Of a stretch of DNA of 44,722 nt, positions 1-9,100 are shown one piece after another. The translations under genes and the position numbers were made by a program. The DNA is taken from assembly GCF_000503055.1 (NCBI RefSeq), contig NZ_AYVY01000001.1, forward strand, positions 425,730-470,451, read 5' to 3'. Under the pieces are notes generated by a model, which searched no databases, was not told where the DNA came from, and saw only the letters and a list, made by a program, of their open reading frames with translations. Origin of the DNA: Mesorhizobium sp. LSHC420B00. Its GTDB lineage: Bacteria; Pseudomonadota; Alphaproteobacteria; Rhizobiales; Rhizobiaceae. Numbering within the stretch: the stretch's first letter is position 1; every line of letters starts with the position of its first letter.

Positions 1-22
1 CAGACGTGTGCTCTTCCGATCT
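1..22. other. Illumina adapter remnant at contig end
   Basis: The first 22 bases match the 3' part of the Illumina TruSeq read-2 adapter/primer, ending in GCTCTTCCGATCT, as I remember it. They are not genomic. Biological sequence begins at about base 23. Confidence 0.95.
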
Positions 23-84
23 AGGCCGGCAAGACGGCCGGTCGGGTCGGTTGATGATTTATGCTAGACGCTTTCACCGGCTTT

Positions 85-942
85 TCAAAGCCCGAAGCGC
101 GCCCACAGCGCGCGCTCTTCCGCCGCATCGATGACGCCGCTTGCCGCGGCGGCGGCAATATCGGGCGCCGAAAAACTCGAGCCGAACAGGCCGAAGCGGC
201 CGAACAGGCCGCGCGGCGCGGTGATCAGCTTGAGCTGGGTCTTCGGCCCGAAACGGCTTTTCAGCACGCTGCGCATGTCGCCGAGGGCATCGACCAGCCC
301 GAGCTCGAGCCCCTTCTTGGCCGTCCAGAACAGGCCGGTGAACAGGTCGGGATCGTCCTTGAGCTTGCTGCCGCGCCTATCCTTGACGAGATCGATGAAG
401 GTCTCGTGGACCTCGAGCTGCAGCGCCTTCAGGCGCTCGACGTCTTCCTTCTTTTCCGGTTTGAACGGGTCGAGCACCGCCTTGTTCTGGCCGGCGGTGT
501 GGACGCGGCGCTCGACGCCGATCTTCTTCAACAGCTCCGGAAAGCCGAACGAGGCCGACACCACGCCGATCGAGCCGACGATGGAGGACGGGTCGGCAAA
601 GATCTCGTCGCCGGCGACCGCGATCATGTAGCCGCCCGATGCCGCCACGTCCTCGACGAAGACCAGGACCTTCTTGTTTTTCTCCGTTGCCAGGTCGCGG
701 ATGCGCCTGAAAATCAGCCGCGACTGCACCGGCGAGCCGCCTGGCGAATTGATCGAGATGGCGACCGCCGGCGCGTCGAAGGAAAACAGCTTTTCGAGAA
801 GGCCGGCAGTCGACGCCAGCGACAGGCTCGGCCGGAACTGGCCGCCGCCGGGCATGATGGTGCCGTGCAGCCGGATGACCGGAATGGTGACGACGTTCGA
901 GCGCCAGGATTTCGGCAGCAGGCGATTGAAAAGACGTTTCAC
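85..942 (-). CDS. S49 family serine peptidase (SppA/SohB-like)
   Basis: Membrane-associated or periplasmic serine protease of the signal-peptide-peptidase family, thought to degrade cleaved signal peptides and membrane-protein fragments. From the GTG at 942 it has 285 residues, the short single-domain form. INSPGGS (64-70) forms the oxyanion region. Ser102 in AASGGY is the expected nucleophile, and Lys154 in GQNKAVLDPF the expected general base; the 52-residue spacing matches the family. I prefer GTG 942 because GGAG lies 10-14 bases upstream and the protein then starts MKRLFNRLLPKSWR, a basic N-terminus. The longer ATG at 1023 adds an unconserved-looking 27 residues. It is the last gene of an operon with the methyltransferase and DUF2007 gene. 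Confidence 0.9.
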   Translation of the reverse strand: MKRLFNRLLPKSWRSNVVTIPVIRLHGTIMPGGGQFRPSLSLASTAGLLEKLFSFDAPAVAISINSPGGSPVQSRLIFRRIRDLATEKNKKVLVFVEDVAASGGYMIAVAGDEIFADPSSIVGSIGVVSASFGFPELLKKIGVERRVHTAGQNKAVLDPFKPEKKEDVERLKALQLEVHETFIDLVKDRRGSKLKDDPDLFTGLFWTAKKGLELGLVDALGDMRSVLKSRFGPKTQLKLITAPRGLFGRFGLFGSSFSAPDIAAAAASGVIDAAEERALWARFGL

Positions 943-1029
943 GAGGGGGCTGTCTCCGGTCGATTTGCTTGAGGCATGTAGGAATTCGCCGGCCAACGGC
1001 AATGCCGTCACCCCGGCAATCAAAATGGA

Positions 1030-1830
1030 TCAGTCTCCGAACAGCGACGCCAACCCGTTATTGATCAGCTCTGCCCGTTCCGAGGGGCCATTGCCTGAAT
1101 AGGCATGCAGCATCAGCGGCGGCCGGATCGACAGCTTGCCGCGTGCGCCGAGTGTTGCCCGGACGACGATGCGGATCGCTGCCGCTTCGGGGCGAGGATG
1201 GACGGCCAGCATCTCGGCATCGCCGAAGCGGCCGGCAATGGCATCGAGGATGGCGCCGAGCTGTTCCGGCCGGGCAATGACGGCCAGCCCGCCGCCCGGC
1301 CTGACCACCGCCGCCGCGCTGCGGATCCAGCTGTCGAACAGCCCGTCCTCCGCGACATGCGCGGCCTTTCTCAGCGGATCGGGCGTCGCGCGATCCTCGG
1401 CGGCATTGAACGGCGGGTTCATGATGACGAAATCGAAGCTGTTATCCTCGAGGCCGGCGGCCATTCGCGCCCGGCCCGACAGCGCGACATCGGCGACGAG
1501 CACCGAGGCGCGGTCGCTGAGATGCGCGTTGCCGGGATGGGCAAGCGTGGTTGTGGCGAAGGCCGCCATTTCCGGAGAACGCTCGACGAGCACTGCCTCG
1601 GCACCGGGGCAGCGCGACAGTACCGCCAGGCCGGCGGCACCGGCACCCGCGCCAAAGTCTGCAAGCCGCCCGGCGAACGAGGACGGCACGGCAGCCGCCA
1701 GCATCATCGCATCCATGCCGGCGCGGTGACCTGCCTTTCTCGGCTGCACCAGCCAGAAGCGACCGCGATGGAAGGCATCGACCGTATGAGCCGGCATGTC
1801 CGGGACAAGGGCAGCGGGCGACGCGGACAT
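1030..1830 (-). CDS. SAM-dependent methyltransferase, TrmN6/YfiC-like
   Basis: Predicted N6-adenine methyltransferase of the tRNA1(Val) A37 type. The Rossmann motif I DFGAGAGAAG is at 58-67 and the catalytic NPPFN at 138-142, which marks amino-methyltransferases acting on adenine or glutamine. The length of 266 residues suits the family. Its ATG overlaps the stop of the upstream DUF2007 gene (TAATG), so the two are translationally coupled. A role on tRNA is inferred from family resemblance; other small-substrate N-methyltransferases share the motif. Confidence 0.85.
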   Translation of the reverse strand: MSASPAALVPDMPAHTVDAFHRGRFWLVQPRKAGHRAGMDAMMLAAAVPSSFAGRLADFGAGAGAAGLAVLSRCPGAEAVLVERSPEMAAFATTTLAHPGNAHLSDRASVLVADVALSGRARMAAGLEDNSFDFVIMNPPFNAAEDRATPDPLRKAAHVAEDGLFDSWIRSAAAVVRPGGGLAVIARPEQLGAILDAIAGRFGDAEMLAVHPRPEAAAIRIVVRATLGARGKLSIRPPLMLHAYSGNGPSERAELINNGLASLFGD

Positions 1831-2054
1831 TATTTTTGGCGGATCTCGTTGGCGATGCCGGCATCCGTCAGGATGCGCCGCGCCGCATCGGCCTTGTCGG
1901 CGTCCACCATGACACGGCGGGGCAGAATGCCGATCGAGCCGTCGAGCACGCTCATGTTCTGGTCGGCGACGAAAAAGCCGATGCCGGCATCGCGCATTAG
2001 CGATTCGACAAAGGAAATGATGACGGCGTCGTTGGTGCGGATGAGCTCTATCAT
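1830..2054 (-). CDS. DUF2007 domain-containing protein
   Basis: A 74-residue protein of the DUF2007 family (putative signal-transducing protein). It starts MIELIRTNDAVIISFVESLM and contains the typical GIGFFVADQNMSVLDGSIG core. The fold resembles a PII/ACT-like ferredoxin domain; no catalytic residues are known. It is the first gene of the three-gene minus-strand operon and overlaps the methyltransferase start by one base. Its upstream region (2055-2214) is shared with the divergent polyprenyl synthetase gene. Confidence 0.85.
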   Translation of the reverse strand: MIELIRTNDAVIISFVESLMRDAGIGFFVADQNMSVLDGSIGILPRRVMVDADKADAARRILTDAGIANEIRQK

Positions 2055-2214
2055 CGGATGAAACTCGCAGTTTGCGGCGTTGATGTAAACGTGGACGTGA
2101 TTATGTACCAGAGCCGCCGCGCCAATTCGCCTCTTGCCGCACCGGTGGCTGCCGCCCTAGAGTCTGTCCAGGGACCATGTTGCCGTCGTGCATATCGAGG
2201 TTGGGAGTTTTGCC

Positions 2215-3231
2215 GTGGGTGTCGTTCTCAACATTGAAAACGGGAAGCGGGAAGCCGCCTCGATCAAGGACCTTATCGACCTGACCGCCGCCGACATGGG
2301 GCGCGTCAATGAACTGATCCTGTCGAAGGCCGGCTCCGACGTCGAGATGATCCCGGAGATTGCCAACCACTTGATCTCGTCCGGCGGCAAACGGCTGCGG
2401 CCGATGCTGACGCTCGCCGCCGCCCAGATGTTCGGCTATTCCGGTGACGGCCACGTCAAGCTCGCCACCTCGGTCGAATTCATGCACACCGCGACACTTC
2501 TCCACGACGACGTTGTCGACGAAAGCGGCATGCGGCGCGGCAAGAAGACGGCGCGCATGATCTGGGGTAACCAGGCCAGTGTTTTGGTCGGCGATTTCCT
2601 GCTCGGCCAGGCCTTTCGCATGATGGTCGATGTCGGCTCGCTGGAAGCGCTCGACATCCTGTCGAGTGCGGCTTCGGTCATCGCCGAAGGCGAGGTGATG
2701 CAGCTCGCCGCCGCCAAAAACCTCGAGACCACCGAGGATGAGCATTTCGCCGTGATCAAGGCCAAGACCGCGGCGCTGTTTTCGGCCGCCGCCGAGGTCG
2801 GCCCGGTCATCGCCCAGGCGACGCGCAATGATCGCGCAGCACTCCGCTCCTACGGCATGAATCTCGGCCTTGCCTTCCAACTGATCGATGATGCGCTGGA
2901 TTACGGCGGCACCAGCAAGGACCTCGGCAAGAATGTCGGCGACGATTTCCGCGAGGGCAAGGTGACGCTGCCGGTGATCCTCGCCTATCGGCGCGGCACA
3001 AAGGCCGAGCGCAGCTTCTGGAAACGCGCCATCGAGGACAATGCCGCCGACGATGCCGGACTGGAGAAGGCCGTCGGCCTGATGCTCCGCCACGGCGCAA
3101 TTGCCGACACCATCGGACGCGCCCGCCACTTCGGCGAGATCGCCCGTGACGCGCTGGCGCCGCTCGAGGCGACGCCGCAGAAATCGGCGCTGATCGACGT
3201 CATCGATTTCTGCATCAGCCGGGTGAATTGA
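2215..3231 (+). CDS. ispB: polyprenyl (octaprenyl) diphosphate synthase
   Basis: Trans-type long-chain prenyl diphosphate synthase that condenses isopentenyl diphosphate onto an allylic primer to make the ubiquinone side chain. The first Asp-rich motif DDVVD is at 98-102 (LLHDDVVDES) and the second, LIDDALDY, near 220; GGKRLRP (57-63) binds diphosphate. I chose GTG 2215 (338 residues) because GGGAG lies 8 bases upstream; the ATG at 2188 lacks a ribosome site. It would feed UbiA, which is encoded further on at 15658. Chain length cannot be read from the sequence alone; decaprenyl is common in rhizobia. Confidence 0.92.
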   Translation: MGVVLNIENGKREAASIKDLIDLTAADMGRVNELILSKAGSDVEMIPEIANHLISSGGKRLRPMLTLAAAQMFGYSGDGHVKLATSVEFMHTATLLHDDVVDESGMRRGKKTARMIWGNQASVLVGDFLLGQAFRMMVDVGSLEALDILSSAASVIAEGEVMQLAAAKNLETTEDEHFAVIKAKTAALFSAAAEVGPVIAQATRNDRAALRSYGMNLGLAFQLIDDALDYGGTSKDLGKNVGDDFREGKVTLPVILAYRRGTKAERSFWKRAIEDNAADDAGLEKAVGLMLRHGAIADTIGRARHFGEIARDALAPLEATPQKSALIDVIDFCISRVN

Positions 3232-3256
3232 CAGGCGTCGGCGCCCGCGCCTGTTC

Positions 3257-4693
3257 TCATCGCGCCTTTGCCGGAAGAACCATTGCTGCGAGCAGGCTGA
3301 CGACGATGCCCGCCGCCGCGAGCCAGAAGGCGACCTGGATGCCGTCGGCGACGGCAATTTTCAAGGCATTGCCGGACAATTCGCCGATTTGGCTGTTCGC
3401 AATCGCAATCAGCACGGCCATGCCGACGGCATTGCCGACATTGAGTGTCGTCGAAGCCATCCCCGAGGCGACGCCTTGCTGATCATGCGCAACGCCGGAA
3501 GCGGCGGCAATCCACATTGCTGTCCAGACGATGCCTTGTCCAACGCCGGAGACGATCAGGCCGGGTACGAGGGACAGATAGCTGCTCTCCGCGGTCGCGC
3601 CTGATACCATCAATGCTGTGCCTACCGCGCCGACGATCATGCCGCCGACCAGCGTGCTGCGCGTCGAAAAGCGCGTCGCCAGACGCTCGCCGGCTTGCGT
3701 GCCGGTGGCGATGGCGACCGACGGCACGAGAAAGGCGAGGCCCGTCTGCAAGGCGGTGAAGCCGTGCACGTTCTGCAACAGCACGGTGAGGAAGTAGGGC
3801 AGCGCTCCGAAAGTGGCCATGTAGAGGAAGGTGATCGTCATGCCGGCGACGAGGCTGCGGTTGTGGAACAGGCGCAGCGGCATCAGCGGATCGGCGCTCT
3901 TCGCCTCGATCATCGTGAAAGCGATCAGGAAGAATGCCGCCAGTGCTGCACTGACGATGATTGCGGTCGATCCCCAGCCATATTCGGGCCCCTGAACCAG
4001 TGTGAAGACAAGCAAGGTCGCGCCGGCGGTGACGGTCAGCGCGCCCGGCAGATCGAAGCTGCGGTGCTCGTGCGGCTTCGGATCGCGCGGAATGATGGCG
4101 AAAGCCGCGATGATGGCGATCCCGGCCAAAAGCACGTTGACGTAGAAGACCGACGGCCAGCCGAAGGCGCTGGTCAGAAACCCGCCGGCAAGCGAACCGA
4201 GCGTCAGGCCGCTGGCGCCTGCGCCACCCCAGACGGCGAGCGCCCGGTTGCGTTCCGGTCCTTCGGCGAACAGACGGTTGATCAGCGACAGCGTCGCCGG
4301 AAACAGGAAGGCGCCGCCGATGCCTTGCACGGCGCGGGCCGCAATGATGATTTGCGGCGACCATGCGAGGCCGCCGACCAGGGACGAGAGCGCGTAGAGC
4401 CAGAGCGCGAAGATGAAGACGCGGCGCTGGCCGATCAGGTCGGCGGCCCGGCCGCCGAACAGTAGGAAGCCGCCGGTGAACACGGTATAGGCGCTGACCA
4501 CCCATTGCAGGGTCTGGCCTGAAAATCCGAGGCCGGCGCCGATCTCCGGCAACGCCACGAAGACGATGTTGAGGTCGAGCGCGATGATGAGCTGCGCGAA
4601 GGCGAGCAGCGCCAGCGTTGCGCCGCGCTTCGCGCTGGTTGTTCCTTGCGCTGCCATCGCCCCGAGCGGCGCGCCTTGATCGAGTGAACTCAT
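3257..4693 (-). CDS. MFS transporter, DHA2 (EmrB/QacA-like) family
   Basis: A 478-residue inner-membrane drug/proton antiporter with about 14 hydrophobic segments. It shows the GLGFSGQTLQWVVSAYTV start typical of DHA2 exporters, the RAADLIGQRR loop 2-3 motif A and a Gly-rich motif C region (GGAGASGLTLGSLAGG). The substrate is unknown. It is transcribed away from a TetR-type regulator whose start lies 104 bases away, and the shared gap carries two copies of an 11-base sequence. The usual arrangement is a repressor controlling its own exporter. Confidence 0.92.
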   Translation of the reverse strand: MSSLDQGAPLGAMAAQGTTSAKRGATLALLAFAQLIIALDLNIVFVALPEIGAGLGFSGQTLQWVVSAYTVFTGGFLLFGGRAADLIGQRRVFIFALWLYALSSLVGGLAWSPQIIIAARAVQGIGGAFLFPATLSLINRLFAEGPERNRALAVWGGAGASGLTLGSLAGGFLTSAFGWPSVFYVNVLLAGIAIIAAFAIIPRDPKPHEHRSFDLPGALTVTAGATLLVFTLVQGPEYGWGSTAIIVSAALAAFFLIAFTMIEAKSADPLMPLRLFHNRSLVAGMTITFLYMATFGALPYFLTVLLQNVHGFTALQTGLAFLVPSVAIATGTQAGERLATRFSTRSTLVGGMIVGAVGTALMVSGATAESSYLSLVPGLIVSGVGQGIVWTAMWIAAASGVAHDQQGVASGMASTTLNVGNAVGMAVLIAIANSQIGELSGNALKIAVADGIQVAFWLAAAGIVVSLLAAMVLPAKAR

Positions 4694-4703
4694 GCCGGTC
4701 TCC

Positions 4704-4783
4704 TTGTCGACAATTATTTAATGATCGACAAAGAATTGAGATTTGCAATCCGAAGTCAAGCGGATTATTTGTTGATCGACAAA
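4704..4783. promoter_or_regulatory. probable operators for the TetR-type regulator
   Basis: The exporter/regulator gap holds TGATCGACAAA twice, at 4722-4732 and 4773-4783, 51 bases apart. The second copy sits in an imperfect palindrome, TTTGTTGATCGACAAA. A third, perfect palindrome TTGTCGACAA lies at 4704-4713. One site would cover each divergent promoter. The repeats are seen directly; binding by the neighbouring regulator is inferred. Confidence 0.55.
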
Positions 4784-4797
4784 ATTTGGAGACCGCC

Positions 4798-5403
4798 ATG
4801 GCAGGCAGGCCAAGGGAATTCGACCGCGACCAGGCGCTTGAGAAAGCCCGCGACGCCTTTTGGAGACGCGGCTACGAGGGCACCTCGATGGCCGATCTCG
4901 TATCGGCGCTTGGCCTCGCATCGGCGCGCATCTATGCCGCCTTCGGCTCGAAGGAGGACCTGTTTCGCGAAGCGGTGGCGCTTTACGAAGCCAATGAGGG
5001 CGGCTTCGCCACGCGCGCGCTGCAGGAAGAACCAAACGTCCGGCGCGTCATCGAGCGCATGCTTCGCGACGCCGTCGAAATCTATACGCGGCCGGGGCGG
5101 CCGCAGGGCTGCATGGTGGTGACGGCCGCGACCAATTGCGCCGTCGAAAATGACGCCGTGCTGCAATGGCTGGCGGAGCACCGGCTGGCACGTACCGCAT
5201 CGATCGTCGAGCGATTGAAAAAGGCCGTGCGCGATGGCGAATTGAAGCCGGCCACCGACGCCGCGGCGTTGGGCGATTATTATGCCACGCTGATGCACGG
5301 CCTTTCGGTGCAGGCACGCGACGGCATTCCGAAAAAACGGCTGCACGATCTTGTCACCGTCGCCATGCAGGCGCTCGACGCAAGGCTTTCGCAAACGTCC
5401 TGA
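4798..5403 (+). CDS. TetR/AcrR family transcriptional regulator
   Basis: A 201-residue repressor-type regulator. The N-terminal helix-turn-helix spans about 10-50 (GTSMADLVSALGLASARIY), with the recognition-helix end AFGSKEDLF typical of TetR. The C-terminal half, including RPQGCMVVTAATNCA, is a ligand-binding domain of the YxaF/AcrR type. I chose ATG 4798 because GGAG ends 6 bases upstream. It probably represses the divergent DHA2 exporter and itself through the repeats in the gap between them. Confidence 0.92.
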   Translation: MAGRPREFDRDQALEKARDAFWRRGYEGTSMADLVSALGLASARIYAAFGSKEDLFREAVALYEANEGGFATRALQEEPNVRRVIERMLRDAVEIYTRPGRPQGCMVVTAATNCAVENDAVLQWLAEHRLARTASIVERLKKAVRDGELKPATDAAALGDYYATLMHGLSVQARDGIPKKRLHDLVTVAMQALDARLSQTS

Positions 5404-5865
5404 GTTCCGGGCCGTGACGCCTCACTTACCGGCTTGTTCGGCGGCCCTTCTGGGATTGACCTCCGGCGTCGGCGGCGGCGAACGCTGCTTCGTAGATACG
5501 ATCGACGATGGCGAAGGCTTCTTCGTCGCGCGGCACTTCCAGCATCGGCGCCCCCATGGCTGGCGAAGCAAGAATTGAAATCTCATCCTGCCACGCAAAG
5601 TTGCATGGCGGAAGCTTTCAACCGATGGCGCTTATGGATCGCTTACGGCATCGGGCAAATAGCGACGCGCAGGCAGCGCCAAAGCGGACGCCACGCGGTC
5701 AAGGGTCGCAGTTCAGGCCCTTTCGGCATGGTTTATTAATTGCTTGACCCGATTGTGAATTCGGGCCGGGTTGAAGCACGACCCCAAAAAGGCCATGCTT
5801 TACCTGTAAAGATCGAGTCTACGGCGATCCCGCTGACGCGGAGATGGCGTTTGGCTGAAAGGGAT
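5404..5865. other. 462-base gap with one short coding-like stretch
   Basis: No recognised gene. The only coding-like stretch is a minus-strand 43-codon frame at 5426-5557, listed separately. Bases 5560-5865 show no convincing frame or RNA gene; the promoter of the TPR gene is presumably in the AT-rich part around 5725-5760. Confidence 0.5.
5426..5557 (-). other. short coding-like frame, possibly a gene remnant
   Basis: This frame encodes a 43-residue peptide starting MGAPMLEVPRDEEAFAIVD, then an Ala-rich amphipathic helix and a basic tail ending GRRTSR. The same frame remains open upstream for about 18 codons to a TGA. It reads like the C-terminal end of an acidic helical protein but no family is recognised, and no ribosome site is clear. 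It may be the tail of a deleted gene or a chance frame. Confidence 0.25.
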
Positions 5866-7644
5866 ATGATGCGGCAAGGATATGCGCGCTGGCTGACGGG
5901 GCTGGCAATCGCGACGGGCATGGCGATCTCGGCTCTGCCGGTCCATGCCAAACAGACCGCAGAGCCGGTCAGGATCACATCCTTCTCGGGGGCCTATCTC
6001 GCCGCCCGGATTGCCGAAGGCGACAACGACCTCGACAGCGCCGTCTCCTACTACAAGCAGGCGCTTGCCTTCGATCCGAACGATACGGGACTGCAGCAGA
6101 GCCTGATGCTGTCGCTGATCGCACAGGGGCGCTTCGATGAGTCCCTGGTCTACGCCGACAAGCTCAAGGCGGTTCCCGATGTCGAGCGCTTCTCGCGCCT
6201 GGCGCTGGCCATCGATTCCTTCCACAAGAAGGATTTCTCCAAGGCCGAATACTGGCTCAAGCTGTCGCTCGAATCCGATCTCGACCGGCTGATTTCCGGC
6301 GTCATGACCGGCTGGGCCAAGCAGGGTGCGGGTGACGCCGGCGAGGCCATGGCTTCCATCGACAAGCTGCAGGGCCCCGACTGGTTCGGCCTGTTCAAGT
6401 CCTTCCACCGTGCCTTGATTGCCGACGCCTCCGGCCTGCCCGACAGGGCGGATGCGCTCTACACCGCCACCCTGCAGGACACGGCCGCCGGCGGTGCCGC
6501 CCCCGAAACATGGATGCGCAACGCGCAGGCCTACGCCTCTTTCCTCGCCCGTAAGGGCGACAAGGCCAAGGCGCTGTCGGTGCTCGACCAGGCCGAGACA
6601 TTTGCGCCCGGCAAGGTCGAGATTGCAGCCCTTCGCGACAAGATCAACAAGGGCGAAAGGATCCAACCCTTCGCTGCCGGCCCGTCGGACGGCGCCTCGG
6701 AAATCCTGCTCGATCTCGCCACCGCGCTCAACCGCGGCGGCGGCGAGCCGTTCGTGCGGCTTTATCTGCAATATGCGCTGGCGCTGCGGCCCGACAATGA
6801 CGCGGCGCTCGTTCAGCTTGCCGCCGTTGCCGAGCAGTTGAAGGACGGCGAGGGCGCCATCGCGCTCTATCGCCGCATTCCCGCCGGTTCGCCGCTGAAG
6901 GAGCTTTCGGACCTGCAGCTCGGCCTCAACCTTGCCGATCTCGACCGCAACGACGAGGCGATCACCCACCTCAAGGCCATCGTCGATGCGCATCCCGACG
7001 ACATGCGCGCCTATCTGGCGCTCGGCGGGGTCTATTCCTCGAAGGAGGATTTCCGCTCCGCCGCCAATCTTTATGACAAGGCGGTCGAGGTGCTGAAGAC
7101 GCCGACCGCCGTCAACTGGAACATCTTCTACCAGCGCGGCATCGCCTATGAGCGGCTGAAGGAATGGCCGAAGGCCGAGCCGAATTTCCGCAAGGCGCTG
7201 GAGCTCTACCCCGACCAGCCGCAGGTTTTGAACTATCTCGGCTATTCCTGGGTCGACAAGGACATGAACCTCAAGGAAGGCCTCGCGATGATCCAGAAGG
7301 CCGTCGACCTGAGGCCGAGCGACGGCTACATCGTCGATTCGCTGGGCTGGGCCTATTATCGCCTTGGCCAGTTCGACGACGCTGTGCGCGAAATGGAACG
7401 CGCCGTTTCGTTGAAGCCGGAGGATCCGGTGCTCAACGATCACCTCGGCGACGCCTACTGGCGCGTTGGCCGCAAGCTGGAAGCCACCTTCCAGTGGAAC
7501 CAGGCCCGCGACCTGAAGCCGGACCCGGACGTGCTTGCCGCCTTGCAGCAAAAGCTGATGAAGGGCCTGCCGCCGATCGAATCCAACACGGCGCAGGAAA
7601 CCCCGAACGTAAAGCCCGAGCCGGCGCCCGCCCCGAAGGGGTGA
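5866..7644 (+). CDS. TPR-repeat protein, exported
   Basis: About 592 residues of tandem tetratricopeptide repeats. The N-terminus ([18 protein letters not shown]...) has a basic start and hydrophobic core ending in PVHAKQ, a likely Sec signal peptide, so the protein is probably periplasmic or outer-membrane associated. Clear TPR units include [19 protein letters not shown] near the start and [15 protein letters not shown] and [29 protein letters not shown] near the end. The tail is Pro/Ala/Glu-rich. ATG 5866/5869 follows GAAAGGG; the open frame extends upstream to 5740 but adds no plausible sequence. TPR proteins are scaffolds; no partner is indicated. Confidence 0.88.
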   Translation: MMRQGYARWLTGLAIATGMAISALPVHAKQTAEPVRITSFSGAYLAARIAEGDNDLDSAVSYYKQALAFDPNDTGLQQSLMLSLIAQGRFDESLVYADKLKAVPDVERFSRLALAIDSFHKKDFSKAEYWLKLSLESDLDRLISGVMTGWAKQGAGDAGEAMASIDKLQGPDWFGLFKSFHRALIADASGLPDRADALYTATLQDTAAGGAAPETWMRNAQAYASFLARKGDKAKALSVLDQAETFAPGKVEIAALRDKINKGERIQPFAAGPSDGASEILLDLATALNRGGGEPFVRLYLQYALALRPDNDAALVQLAAVAEQLKDGEGAIALYRRIPAGSPLKELSDLQLGLNLADLDRNDEAITHLKAIVDAHPDDMRAYLALGGVYSSKEDFRSAANLYDKAVEVLKTPTAVNWNIFYQRGIAYERLKEWPKAEPNFRKALELYPDQPQVLNYLGYSWVDKDMNLKEGLAMIQKAVDLRPSDGYIVDSLGWAYYRLGQFDDAVREMERAVSLKPEDPVLNDHLGDAYWRVGRKLEATFQWNQARDLKPDPDVLAALQQKLMKGLPPIESNTAQETPNVKPEPAPAPKG

Positions 7645-7708
7645 CCCCATCGCCTTGACGGTCGCGGAGCGGCACTCTACGAGGTGCCGCATCCCGCCGG
7701 AGGCCGCC

Positions 7709-8653
7709 GTGACCGTTGACATCCCTGCCCACACGCATCCCAGCCGCTCGTTCCAGGGGCTGATCCTGACCTTGCATAATTATTGGGCGGACTATGGCTG
7801 CGTCGTCCTCCAGCCTTACGACATGGAAGTCGGCGCCGGTACCTTTCATCCGGCAACGACATTGCGCGCGCTCGGCCCAAAACGCTGGAACGCGGCCTAT
7901 GTCCAGCCCTCGCGCCGCCCCAAGGACGGCCGCTATGGCGAAAATCCGAACCGGCTGCAGCATTATTACCAATACCAGGTGATCCTGAAGCCCAATCCGC
8001 CCAATTTGCAGGAGCTTTACCTCGGCTCGCTGGCCGCGATCGGCATCGATCCGCTGCTGCACGACATCCGCTTCGTCGAGGACGACTGGGAAAGCCCGAC
8101 ACTGGGCGCCTGGGGACTGGGCTGGGAGTGCTGGTGCGACGGCATGGAGGTGTCGCAGTTCACCTATTTCCAGCAGGTCTGCGGCATCGAATGCGCGCCG
8201 GTGGCGGGTGAGCTCACTTACGGGCTGGAACGGCTGGCCATGTATGTGCAGGGCGTCGACAATGTCTACGACCTCAACTTCAACGGCCGCGAAGGCGCCG
8301 ACAAGGTGACCTATGGCGACGTCTTCCTGCAGGCCGAGCAGGAATATTCGCGCCACAATTTCGAATTCGCCAACACGGTGATGCTGCTCAGGCATTTCGA
8401 AGACGCCGAGGCCGAGTGCAAGGCGCTGCTACAAGCCGGCGCGCCGGCGTCGAACGACAATCTGGCGATGCACAGGATGGTATTCCCCGCCTACGACCAG
8501 TGCATCAAGGCCAGCCATGTCTTCAACCTGCTCGACGCACGCGGCGTCATTTCCGTCACCGAGCGCCAGAGCTACATCTTGCGGGTGCGCAATCTGGCCA
8601 AAGCCTGCGGCGAGGCGTTTCTGCTGACGCAGGCGGGTGGAATGGCGGCTTAG
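7709..8653 (+). CDS. glyQ: glycine--tRNA ligase, alpha subunit
   Basis: Catalytic alpha subunit of the bacterial alpha2-beta2 glycyl-tRNA synthetase, which makes Gly-AMP and charges tRNA-Gly. The 314 residues contain the very conserved [19 protein letters not shown] start, [19 protein letters not shown] and [19 protein letters not shown]. The GTG at 7709 is chosen because a perfect GGAGG lies five bases upstream; the TTG at 7655 has none. The beta subunit follows at 9101 after a 447-base interval holding a small opposite-strand frame and a hairpin, so the two may not be simply co-transcribed. Confidence 0.97.
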   Translation: MTVDIPAHTHPSRSFQGLILTLHNYWADYGCVVLQPYDMEVGAGTFHPATTLRALGPKRWNAAYVQPSRRPKDGRYGENPNRLQHYYQYQVILKPNPPNLQELYLGSLAAIGIDPLLHDIRFVEDDWESPTLGAWGLGWECWCDGMEVSQFTYFQQVCGIECAPVAGELTYGLERLAMYVQGVDNVYDLNFNGREGADKVTYGDVFLQAEQEYSRHNFEFANTVMLLRHFEDAEAECKALLQAGAPASNDNLAMHRMVFPAYDQCIKASHVFNLLDARGVISVTERQSYILRVRNLAKACGEAFLLTQAGGMAA

Positions 8654-8823
8654 CTCCAGGCGATTTCGACAGGGGCGCTGATTGGCAACGTGCCTTGGCC
8701 GCTTGCACCGGCTATTGTCCGCAGCGCCTGCCGGACGCCGGGCATCGAGAAGGCACCGTGCACCTGCGCTGTAAAACAGGCGCTGAGCGCGAGGATCTGC
8801 AGGAATGTCGATGCCGTTTTCAT
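8650..8823 (-). CDS. small putative secreted protein (57 aa)
   Basis: A minus-strand frame in the glyQ-glyS gap. It begins [20 protein letters not shown], a basic start and hydrophobic stretch like a signal peptide, with possible cleavage after VHG or VHGA. About 33 mature residues follow, ending PVEIAWS. Its stop overlaps the glyQ stop by three bases on the opposite strand. There is no strong ribosome site, and no family is recognised. The signal-peptide pattern is the main support. Confidence 0.4.
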   Translation of the reverse strand: MKTASTFLQILALSACFTAQVHGAFSMPGVRQALRTIAGASGQGTLPISAPVEIAWS

Positions 8824-9035
8824 GGTCGTTCAGCCAATAGCTCTCTGCCTGAGCGTTGGTCGCTTCAGCGCTGCGTTCGGTTCATGGAAATCTTTGATCC
8901 AAGGACGGGCGGACCGGCGCGTGTCCGACAGGAGGCTGAATTTTTTCGGAAATCGCCGCTGGACGCCTTGATCGTGCTGGCCCGATCTTGCTGGGAAGGG
9001 TGACAGCAGCCGACCGAGTTGCTATGCCCCGCTTA

Positions 9036-9082
9036 CCTCCGCCTCGATGGGGGAGGACGCCGCGAAGCGGCGGCTGTTTTTT
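9036..9082 (+). terminator. hairpin plus T-run just before glyS
   Basis: CGCCGC-GAA-GCGGCG (9058-9072) is followed by GCTG and six Ts (9077-9082). An upstream potential stem pairs CCTCC (9036-9040) with GGAGG (9052-9056). This resembles an intrinsic terminator 19 bases before the glyS start. It could end transcription from glyQ, act as an attenuator, or be a degenerate palindromic repeat. Confidence 0.45.
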
Positions 9083-9100
9083 GTCGCGTGAGCTCTTTCA

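Noticed and set aside
3483..4799. A 438-codon minus-strand frame overlapping the MFS gene
   Set aside because: Same strand but a different frame from a clear DHA2 exporter; Arg/His-rich translation is a shifted-frame artefact.
5800..7734. A 644-codon minus-strand frame
   Set aside because: Antisense shadow of the TPR gene, with the typical composition of a mirrored high-GC frame.
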